From: Verrucomicrobiota bacterium
GTDB taxonomy: Bacteria > Verrucomicrobiota > Lentisphaeria > Oligosphaerales > Oligosphaeraceae
Assembly (NCBI GenBank): GCA_022709995.1
Contig: JAKLHU010000051.1
Span: 1-9,251 of the forward strand
Length of the DNA stretch: 9,251 nt
Reading direction: 5' to 3'
Below are positions 1 through 5,947 of this stretch, one piece after another. Position 1 is the first letter of the stretch; each line of letters begins with the position of its first letter. Under the pieces are notes generated by a model. It saw only the letters and a program-made list of their open reading frames with translations. It was not told the DNA's origin and made no database searches. The position numbers were made by a program, and so were the translations under genes.

Positions 1-66
1 TAATCTCCTTGTGCCTGAATGCTGACTATCCCTCGCCTCGACCCGCCTCGCGGAAAAAACCCAATT

Positions 67-80
67 CTACAGTAATGTAG
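67..80. promoter_or_regulatory. Inverted repeat CTACA-N4-TGTAG, possible operator
   Basis: CTACA at 67-71 and TGTAG at 76-80 form a perfect 5-bp inverted repeat with a 4-base centre (GTAA). Read on the - strand it sits in an AT-rich stretch with promoter-like hexamers: TTTACA, then a 16-nt spacer, then TACATT. TACA...TGTA half-sites occur in operators of the BlaI/MecI/CopY family, but that family usually has a shorter centre, so the link is weak. If functional, it would control a gene to the left of the window. Confidence 0.25.
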
Positions 81-260
81 CCAGTCAAAGCGGTTTGTAA
101 ATACACCATCATGAAAAATCGCGGGCGGGAAAGCAATCCCTCTGTCTTAGGTGGAGTCAGCGTTGTCTCCGGCCGCGGCAGAGCGGCAAAGCCCCAGGCG
201 TCTGCCGGAGCAGATGCCGCGAGCCGGGAAAAGCCCAGTCTCCGCACTCCGGGATAATTC

Positions 261-285
261 CCCCCTCGGGCCGCCGAGCCGGGGG
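261..285. repeat. GC-rich inverted repeat (hairpin)
   Basis: CTCGG (265-269) pairs with CCGAG (274-278) around a GCCG loop. An outer run CCCC (261-264) can pair with GGGG (within 281-285) across a two-base bulge. There is no T-run on either side, so this is not a canonical intrinsic terminator. It belongs to the hairpin-rich block upstream of the coiled-coil operon. Confidence 0.45.
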
Positions 286-375
286 ATCACCGGCGGCGGC
301 AGAGCTCAATTCCGAGGCGCCGTTGCTATGACCCCAGCTTTTGCCGTAAAAGGCGTTGTGTCGATGGTTCGCGAG

Positions 376-394
376 CACGGGCTGGAAGCCCGTG
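376..394. repeat. REP-like palindrome CACGGGCT-GGA-AGCCCGTG
   Basis: CACGGGCT (376-383) and AGCCCGTG (387-394) are perfect 8-bp complements around a GGA loop. Read through on the + strand, the region gives a peptide containing TGWKPVS; on the - strand it gives DTGFQPV. From memory, such peptides recur in spurious hypothetical proteins of Planctomycetes, Verrucomicrobia and Lentisphaerae, where they mark dispersed palindromic intergenic repeats (REP-like). The hairpin is seen directly. The repeat-family assignment comes from recall and was not searched. Confidence 0.6.
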
Positions 395-406
395 TCACCT
401 CTCCCG

Positions 407-419
407 TGCCGCTTCGGCA
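407..419. repeat. Second short hairpin TGCCG-CTT-CGGCA
   Basis: TGCCG (407-411) and CGGCA (415-419) form a perfect 5-bp stem with a CTT loop. It starts 13 nt after the palindrome at 376-394. Paired neighbouring hairpins are a common layout of REP-type elements, so the two may be parts of one unit. The stem is short enough to arise by chance in such GC-rich DNA. Confidence 0.35.
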
Positions 420-545
420 TCATCGTTCCCTCTGGCCGAGCAACCGGACAGTCACCGACGGCTCGTCAACTACCCGAAAGCCAAGGATTACGGCATGGAA
501 TCACATCCGCCCGGCCCACACCCGCCGGCCGGCGGTTTCCGACGC

Positions 546-573
546 TTGCAAACTTACGCGCGCACGTTATAGT
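546..573 (+). promoter_or_regulatory. Candidate sigma70 promoter for the coiled-coil/TPR operon
   Basis: TTGCAA (546-551, 4 of 6 matches to TTGACA) is followed after 16 nt by TATAGT (568-573, 5 of 6 matches to TATAAT). It is a local AT-rich dip in otherwise GC-rich DNA and lies just upstream of the first gene. Transcription would start near 580, giving a leader of about 23 nt to the ATG at 603 or about 56 nt to the ATG at 636, and excluding a TTG start at 573. Confidence 0.45.
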
Positions 574-635
574 TGAATGCTTGCCCTTGGTTATGCTTTT
601 CGATGCCAGCCCCGACCACCGTCAAACTTCTGCCC

Positions 636-2195
636 ATGCCAGCACCGCCGTCATTCCGATGCCTCGCCGCCAGCCTTGCCCTGCTCGCCGCCCTCTTCGC
701 CTCCGCCATCCCGGCGGCGGCAAACGAGAACGCACGCCAGCAATGGCTTGACGCCTACCTGCAAATGGAACGCGCCGACCGTTTCGCCAACGACGGCGAG
801 AACACCAGCGCCCTGGCCGATTATCAGGCCGCTCGCCTCCGCCTGGAAAAACTGGCCCGCGATTTCCCGCATTGGAACACCCCGATGATCGCCTACCGGC
901 TGGAATACTGCCGGATGCGACTGGAAAAACTTCTGGGCCAGACGGATGACGCCACCACCAGCCTGAACCGCGACGACCTGCTCAAACTGCTCAAGGAAGA
1001 ACAAGCCCGCAATCTCCGCCTCAACGCCGAACTCGACCACCGGCGCCAAGAACCGCCAGCCCCAACCCCGGCCCCAACGGCCGCGGAACCGGAACCAAAA
1101 CCGGCACCACCCCCGGCCCCGGCGACGGCTTCTGACCAGCCGGCCCCGGCGCCGGCGGCGCCTTTGCCGGCCTTGCCCCAGGAAGCCACCGACCACCGCC
1201 TCGCCCTCACCGCCGCCCAACTCGACGCCGACCGCCTCGCTCGCGACAACGCCCGCCTGCAAGAAAGCCTCGCCAAGGCCCTCGAACGCGCCCAAACCGC
1301 CGAAACCAGCGCAAGCTCGTGGAAAAAAGCCGCCGCGGGCGCGGAAAAAATCCGCCAGAGCCTCGCCGAAATCCTCCTCGAGCGCGACGCTCTCGCCTTG
1401 GCCGCCCGCCAGGCCGAACTCGACCGGCTCGACCGCGACAGCAAAATCAACGTCCTGAGCCAACAGCTGGCGGACGCCGAACGCCGGGCCCGAACCCCGT
1501 CCAATCACCGGGCGGCCGACCGGGACTTCAATTCGGATGAATGGCGACGGCAGGCGATCGCCCTGGAGCAGAAAATCGCCCCCTTCCTGGCCCGGGAAGA
1601 GGAGAACCGAAGCCAGGAACAAGCGCTCAGCCAGCTCAAAACCAAGGCCTGGGCCGTCGAAAACAACGGCGATGCCGCCAGCGCCGCCCGCTATTGGACC
1701 CTGCTGGCCGACAAAATGCCGGCCGACCCCATGCCCGCCCTCCGGGCCGCCGTCTGGTACAGCCGCCTGGCCGACGGCGACCACGCCCGCGCCTGGGCAG
1801 ACCATTTTTTCCAGCGTTCGTTCCCCGATGCCAGCCAGCTTCTCCTGCTGGCCTCCACCATGTTGGAGCAAGGCCAGTGGGAACGGTCCCTGGCCCTGGC
1901 CGCCTGGGCCGTGGCCCAGGCCCCGGACAGCGCCGACGCCTGGCACACCCTCGGCGCCGTCTTTGTCGCCGCGGCCCTGCTAACGCCGGGCGAGGCCCAG
2001 TTCCGCCACGCCCTTGACCTGAACCCGAAACACGCCCCCAGCCTGGCCGCCCTCGCCGTCCTCCTCGCCGTCGCCAAACCGCCGCGCCTGCAGGAAGCCA
2101 AAACCCTCTACCAGCAGGCCATCGCCGCCGGCAGCCCGCCAGAACCGGCCCTGGAAAACATCTTCGCCACGCTTTCCGGAGAGCACTCGCCATGA
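636..2195 (+). CDS. Exported coiled-coil/TPR protein (smaller paralogue)
   Basis: A 519-residue protein from the ATG at 636; ATG 603 is an equally open alternative. Neither has a Shine-Dalgarno sequence. I chose 636 because it gives a compact Sec signal peptide: Arg8, a hydrophobic core at 10-25, and an Ala-rich cleavage site after about residue 29. Mature regions, in order: an N-terminal helical module (30-105) with a W-N...Y-R-x-x-Y-C motif at 80-92; a Pro/Ala-rich linker (139-183); a coiled coil (185-289); and about four TPR-like repeats (332-519) ending in a PPRL-x-EA signature. The only cysteine after the signal peptide is Cys92. It should act outside the cytoplasm; TPRs usually bind proteins. 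The next gene encodes a paralogue of the same design and overlaps its stop codon, so the two are probably made together. I recognise no named family, and the function is unknown. Confidence 0.85.
   Translation: MPAPPSFRCLAASLALLAALFASAIPAAANENARQQWLDAYLQMERADRFANDGENTSALADYQAARLRLEKLARDFPHWNTPMIAYRLEYCRMRLEKLLGQTDDATTSLNRDDLLKLLKEEQARNLRLNAELDHRRQEPPAPTPAPTAAEPEPKPAPPPAPATASDQPAPAPAAPLPALPQEATDHRLALTAAQLDADRLARDNARLQESLAKALERAQTAETSASSWKKAAAGAEKIRQSLAEILLERDALALAARQAELDRLDRDSKINVLSQQLADAERRARTPSNHRAADRDFNSDEWRRQAIALEQKIAPFLAREEENRSQEQALSQLKTKAWAVENNGDAASAARYWTLLADKMPADPMPALRAAVWYSRLADGDHARAWADHFFQRSFPDASQLLLLASTMLEQGQWERSLALAAWAVAQAPDSADAWHTLGAVFVAAALLTPGEAQFRHALDLNPKHAPSLAALAVLLAVAKPPRLQEAKTLYQQAIAAGSPPEPALENIFATLSGEHSP
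2178..2181 (+). promoter_or_regulatory. Ribosome binding site at the coupled ATGA junction
   Basis: GGAG sits 10 nt before the ATG at 2192, inside the 3' end of the preceding gene. That ATG overlaps the upstream TGA (2193-2195) as ATGA. The arrangement supports this start and suggests translational coupling of the two paralogues. Confidence 0.6.
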
Positions 2196-5100
2196 CTTCT
2201 CGCCGCCGCCGCACCGCCTCCCTTGCCCTGGCCGCCCTCCTCATGCTGGCGGCCGCCGGACCCGCCGCCGCCGCGCCGGCCGACCCCGGCGCCGCCCGCG
2301 CCGAATGGATGACCGGATTCGTCAAACTGGAGGCCGCCGACAAGGCCACCGCCGACAACAACCTGATGGCCGCCCTGCCCCTTTACAAGGAAGCCCTGGA
2401 CATTTTTGAAGGCGTCCGACGCAAATACCCGCAATGGAACCCGTCCCTGCTGAACTACCGGGTCAACTACTGCCAGCAGAACATTGAAAAGCTGGAAAGC
2501 CGAATCCAAAGCGACGCCAGCGCGCTGTCACGAGACGACCTGCTCGCCCTCAGCGACAAGCAGGCCAAAACGCTCCAGGCGCTGCAGGAAGACAACCGCA
2601 GCTTGACGGCCAAAGTCGCGGTGCTGTCGGAAAGCATCGAACGGGCCCGCCAGGAAGCCGCCAAGACGGCCGGCCAGGAAACCGCCGCCGCCGAACTGGC
2701 CGCCGCCAAAACCGCCCTCGAACAGAAAGTGTCCCTGCTCGAATTGCGCCTGCGCGAAACCCTGGAAGCCAATACGCGCCTCCAGGGCCAGTCGAAATTC
2801 CAGGAACAGGCCGCTCGCCTGGCGGCCGAATTGACCCAAGCCCAGGCCCGGAACCAGCAGCTGACCGGCGAAACGACCACGTTGCGCGCCGACCACGACG
2901 CCGCGACCGCCAAAATCGCCGAATTGACCCGCCAGCTGGAGTGGCGACAACGCCAGCAAACCGACCAGGAGACCGCCCTCAAGGTCGCACGCGAACTGGC
3001 CGCCGCCCGCAAGACCGAAAACGACAACCTGATGACCCGCCTGGCCGCCGCCGAAGGCAAACGCGAACTGGCGGAAAAAAACGCCCGGGACAAGGACCAG
3101 GAAGCCCAGAGACTCCTGAACCAGCACAACACTCTGACGGCGGAAGCCGCTGAACTGCGCCGATTCCGCGACCGCGACTCCGAAAATCAAAAAACAATTC
3201 TGCAACAGCAGGAGGCGATCGCGGCCCGCAACCGCGAATTGCTGGCGGCGCGCCAGGACGCCGAGACCTTAACCCGGCGTCTGGAAGAACGAAACCAGGA
3301 TCTGGCCCAGCGCAGCCAGGAACTGGCCGCCGCCCGCCAACAGGCCGATGACGCCATCATCGCCAAATTGACCAGCGCCGAAGCCAAACAGGCCCTGGCG
3401 GAAAAAGCCGCCGCCGAACGCGACCAGGACGTCCAACGCCTCCGCTCGCAACTGGAACGCCAAAACACCGAACTGGCGGAACTGCGCCAAGCCCGCGCCG
3501 CGACCCCGGCCCAGACCCCGCCGGCGGAAGCAGCGAAGACCGAAACCGCCCGCCGAGACCTCGCGACCCTGCGCGACAACCTCGCCGTCCTGAACGAACG
3601 CCTGATAACCAAGGAAACGGAATTGAAACAGCGTGACGACGACCTGGCCAGAACCTCACGGGAACTGGAGCAAACCCGCGCCCAGGCCGTCATCAAGGAA
3701 GAGAAAAACCTCGAACTGCTGACCGCGACGGAGCGCCTGAAAACCCGCCTGACCCAGGCGGAAAGCCAAAACCAGCGCCTCGCCGCCCAACTCCAGGAAG
3801 CGACTCTCGTCCGCGACAAAACCGTGACCGACGCGCGCTCCCGCCTTGACCAGGCCGCGGCGGCCCAGCAACAGGCCCAACTGGCCACCGCGGCCCTGAC
3901 CGAGGCCGAACGACGCCTGCACGACCAGACCACCCTGGCCCGCCGCCAGGAAAATCAAATCGCCGACCTGGAAAAAACAGTCCGCGACCAGACGACCCAG
4001 CTGACCACGGCCAAGCAGGATGCCGTCCGGGCTCTCGACGAATGGAACCGGAAACTGGAGCTCCAGGCCGCCGAAGTGAAGGACCGCGCCCAGGTTATGG
4101 CCAAACTCCAAGTCGAAAACCAGGACTTGCAGACGCGCCTGGCCGACCTGGACCGAATGCAGACGGCCCTCAACGAAAAGCTGGACGCGCAAAACCGCCT
4201 GCTGGAACAGCAGCAGAAGACGATCACCGGCCTGACCCAGAACCCCGGCCAGAAATCCCACGTCGACAACCTCCAGAATCTGGCCGACCAGCAAATCGCC
4301 TTGCTCAAACAGGAAAAAGCCGATTTGAGCCGCCGCAACCAGGAACTGACCCAGGCCCTGGCAGGGCACCAAACCACGGCCGCCGGCCTCAAAGCCGCCC
4401 TCGACGCCGTGCCCGGCCAGGAGCAGCTCGCTGAATTGCAAGCCACGCTCCAGGCCCGCAACGACCAGCTCCAACACCAGGAACAGCTGATCGCCAACTT
4501 GAAAAAACCTGGCGACCAGACCGACCAGCTCATCCGCAGCAACCTCGACCTGCAGCAATCCCTGGCCAAAGCCAATCAGGCCGCCGCCGCCGCCGACGAC
4601 CTGGGCAAAAAACTGCGCCAGCAGGCCGACGGCGCCACCGAACAAAACCGACTGCTGCGAGAGGAAATCGCGCGCCAGAACCAGACCGCCTTGGCCGCCA
4701 ACGCCGAACAGACCCGCCTGCAAGCCGCCAAACTCGCCGCCGAAACCGAGGCCGCCGAAGCCAAACAACGCCTCCAAGCCGCCCTGGCCGACGCCGCCCG
4801 GCAAAACAGCGCCATCGCCGAAGGACGCCAGAACCACCAGGAACAAACCCGCAAACTCGCCGCCACCGAGGACATGGTCGCCACCTTGCAAAAGGAAAAC
4901 AAATTCCTCGCCGCCAAAACCGAAGCCGTCGACGGCATGGCGAAAACCCTGGCGGAAACCACGGCGGAACTGCAGAAAAACCACGACCTGCTCGCCGAAC
5001 TGCAAAAGCAGACGGAAACATTGCGGGACAAGAACCTCGACCTCGACCAGCAGGTCAAGGCCAAAGAGGACATCATCGCCCGCCTGCAGTCAGCCCCGCA

Positions 5101-5881
5101 GACTCCCGACGCCTGGGTGGCGCGACTGCAGGAAATCAATGCCCGCCTCGACAAGGAAACCCAACGCCGAAAAGCTTTGGAAACCGCCTTGGTCGATGTG
5201 GAGAACCGCCGGAACGCCGACAGCCCGGCCGCGGTCGCGCCGGCCCGCGCCGCCAGCACCGGCGATGACGCCCAAAGCAGCGAAAACCGCATCCGCTATG
5301 AGCAGGAACGCACTGCCATGCTCCGTGGCTTCCTCCGGCAAGGCCTCGACGCGGAACGCCAGCAGAAATTCGAGGCGGCGCAATGGAACTACCAGAAGGT
5401 CCTGGAACTGGAGTCAGACAACCATTTCGCCTTGCAGCGCCTGGGCATCATCGCGGCCAACTCCGGCAATGACCAGGACACTCTGCGCTACTTGCAACAG
5501 GCTTTCCGGCAAAACCCCGACGACCTCGACACCCTCTTGGCGCTGGGCTTTGCCCAAGTCCGCCAGTCGCAACCCGACGGCGCCGTGTCCAGCCTCGGCC
5601 GCGCCGTGTCCCTCCACCCCGACAATGTCAACGCCGCCCGCGCCTATGGCATCGCCCTGCTGACCATGGGCTGGACGCAGGCCGCCGAAATCCAGTTGAA
5701 AAAAGCCTACCAGATGAAGCCCGAAGACCCCGAAACCGCCTTCAACCTGGCGGTCTTGCTCGCCACCGCCAATCCGCCGCGCCTGCCGGAAGCCGCCCAG
5801 TGGTACCAGACCGCCGTCAAAAATGGCGCCCAGCCCGACCCGGGACTGGATGCGGCCCTGAAGTCGCTCCCCACCCCCTGA
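2192..5881 (+). CDS. Giant exported coiled-coil/TPR protein (larger paralogue)
   Basis: A 1229-residue protein. The signal peptide has a basic n-region (RRRR at 4-7), a hydrophobic core (11-22) and likely cleavage after the Ala run near 28. An N-terminal module (34-105) carries W82-N and YRVNYC ending at Cys94, the only cysteine in the whole protein. Residues about 105-1010 are rich in Ala, Gln, Glu, Leu, Arg and Lys with heptad character, a very long coiled coil. Pro/Gly breaks near 437-443, 685, 741, 773, 968-972 and 1011-1018 divide it into rods. About five TPR repeats (1040-1229) follow, ending in LAVLLA and PPRL-x-EA as in the upstream paralogue. It probably works in the periplasm or on the cell surface as a scaffold, tether or spacer; that role is inferred from architecture only. 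Generic resemblance to SMC, myosin or TolA-like coils is compositional. The ATGA overlap with the previous gene fixes the start. Confidence 0.9.
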   Translation: MTSRRRRTASLALAALLMLAAAGPAAAAPADPGAARAEWMTGFVKLEAADKATADNNLMAALPLYKEALDIFEGVRRKYPQWNPSLLNYRVNYCQQNIEKLESRIQSDASALSRDDLLALSDKQAKTLQALQEDNRSLTAKVAVLSESIERARQEAAKTAGQETAAAELAAAKTALEQKVSLLELRLRETLEANTRLQGQSKFQEQAARLAAELTQAQARNQQLTGETTTLRADHDAATAKIAELTRQLEWRQRQQTDQETALKVARELAAARKTENDNLMTRLAAAEGKRELAEKNARDKDQEAQRLLNQHNTLTAEAAELRRFRDRDSENQKTILQQQEAIAARNRELLAARQDAETLTRRLEERNQDLAQRSQELAAARQQADDAIIAKLTSAEAKQALAEKAAAERDQDVQRLRSQLERQNTELAELRQARAATPAQTPPAEAAKTETARRDLATLRDNLAVLNERLITKETELKQRDDDLARTSRELEQTRAQAVIKEEKNLELLTATERLKTRLTQAESQNQRLAAQLQEATLVRDKTVTDARSRLDQAAAAQQQAQLATAALTEAERRLHDQTTLARRQENQIADLEKTVRDQTTQLTTAKQDAVRALDEWNRKLELQAAEVKDRAQVMAKLQVENQDLQTRLADLDRMQTALNEKLDAQNRLLEQQQKTITGLTQNPGQKSHVDNLQNLADQQIALLKQEKADLSRRNQELTQALAGHQTTAAGLKAALDAVPGQEQLAELQATLQARNDQLQHQEQLIANLKKPGDQTDQLIRSNLDLQQSLAKANQAAAAADDLGKKLRQQADGATEQNRLLREEIARQNQTALAANAEQTRLQAAKLAAETEAAEAKQRLQAALADAARQNSAIAEGRQNHQEQTRKLAATEDMVATLQKENKFLAAKTEAVDGMAKTLAETTAELQKNHDLLAELQKQTETLRDKNLDLDQQVKAKEDIIARLQSAPQTPDAWVARLQEINARLDKETQRRKALETALVDVENRRNADSPAAVAPARAASTGDDAQSSENRIRYEQERTAMLRGFLRQGLDAERQQKFEAAQWNYQKVLELESDNHFALQRLGIIAANSGNDQDTLRYLQQAFRQNPDDLDTLLALGFAQVRQSQPDGAVSSLGRAVSLHPDNVNAARAYGIALLTMGWTQAAEIQLKKAYQMKPEDPETAFNLAVLLATANPPRLPEAAQWYQTAVKNGAQPDPGLDAALKSLPTP
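2993..3163 (+). repeat. Internal coiled-coil duplication, copy 1
   Basis: Residues 268-324 of the large coiled-coil protein, starting with ELAAAR and ending with AELR plus one residue. They align without gaps to residues 377-433, with 27 of 57 positions identical by my count (including ELAAAR, LAEK, DQ, QRL and AELR). The first 18 nt of the two copies are identical. This points to growth of the rod by duplication of a unit of about 109 residues. Confidence 0.6.
3320..3490 (+). repeat. Internal coiled-coil duplication, copy 2
   Basis: Residues 377-433, the partner of the copy at 2993-3163. The offset is 327 bp (109 residues), which keeps both frame and gapless alignment. Heptad proteins always look alike to some degree, but shared blocks at matched non-heptad spacing and an identical 18-nt start favour true duplication. 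Confidence 0.6.
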
Positions 5882-5885
5882 CAAG

Positions 5886-5930
5886 GTCCGCCCGAGTGCC
5901 GGAAAATCACCTTCCGGAACCCGCCCGGAC
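5886..5930. terminator. Nested inverted repeat in the convergent gap, possible two-way terminator
   Basis: An inner perfect stem CCGGAA (5899-5904) / TTCCGG (5912-5917) with a 7-nt loop is enclosed by an outer stem GTCCG (5886-5890) / CGGAC (5926-5930). It fills most of the 66-bp space between the stop codons of two convergent genes (5881 and 5948), where a shared terminator is expected. There is no T-run on either side, so termination by hairpin alone would be non-canonical; it could instead protect 3' ends. Confidence 0.45.
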
Positions 5931-5947
5931 AGACTGCCGCGCCGGTT

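Larger units (their letters stand above)
1..545. other. Gene-free, hairpin-rich intergenic region
   Basis: No reading frame here looks like a real gene. The candidates on both strands are short, overlap each other, and have compositions rich in Arg, Pro, Gly and Ser typical of translated high-GC non-coding DNA. The stretch contains several perfect short inverted repeats (67-80, 261-285, 376-394, 407-419), annotated separately. The first 120 bases are noticeably more AT-rich than the rest and may be the 5' control region of a gene that lies to the left on the - strand. The middle (about 130-420) reads like mosaic repeat-derived DNA. I infer repeat origin from the hairpins and the translated signature at 376-394; copy number cannot be judged from one window. 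Confidence 0.6.

Noticed and set aside
26..247. Small - strand frame of 73 residues as a possible real gene
   Set aside because: There is no start signal and it crosses a promoter-like AT-rich stretch and an inverted repeat. It is better seen as intergenic or repeat DNA, though a short peptide cannot be excluded.
651..1946. Long - strand open frame opposite the first coiled-coil gene
   Set aside because: It is a shadow of high-GC coding DNA: Glu, Gln and Ala codons on the + strand become Phe, Leu and Gly on the other. It is Gly/Arg-rich with no domain or start signal.
2201..2230. Tat export signal in the giant protein (RRRR near the N-terminus)
   Set aside because: Twin arginines are present but the following residues (T-A-S-L) do not match the S-R-R-x-F-L-K pattern. 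An ordinary Sec signal is simpler.
3656..5005. 449-residue - strand open frame opposite the giant coiled coil
   Set aside because: Composition (Phe, Leu, Gly, Val repeats) mirrors the Glu/Gln/Ala-rich + strand protein. It is not a membrane protein gene, and no start signal or family motif is visible.
2504..5224. SMC, RecN or other chromosome-segregation ATPase
   Set aside because: Despite the long coiled coil, there are no Walker A, Walker B or ABC signature motifs, and the protein begins with an export signal.
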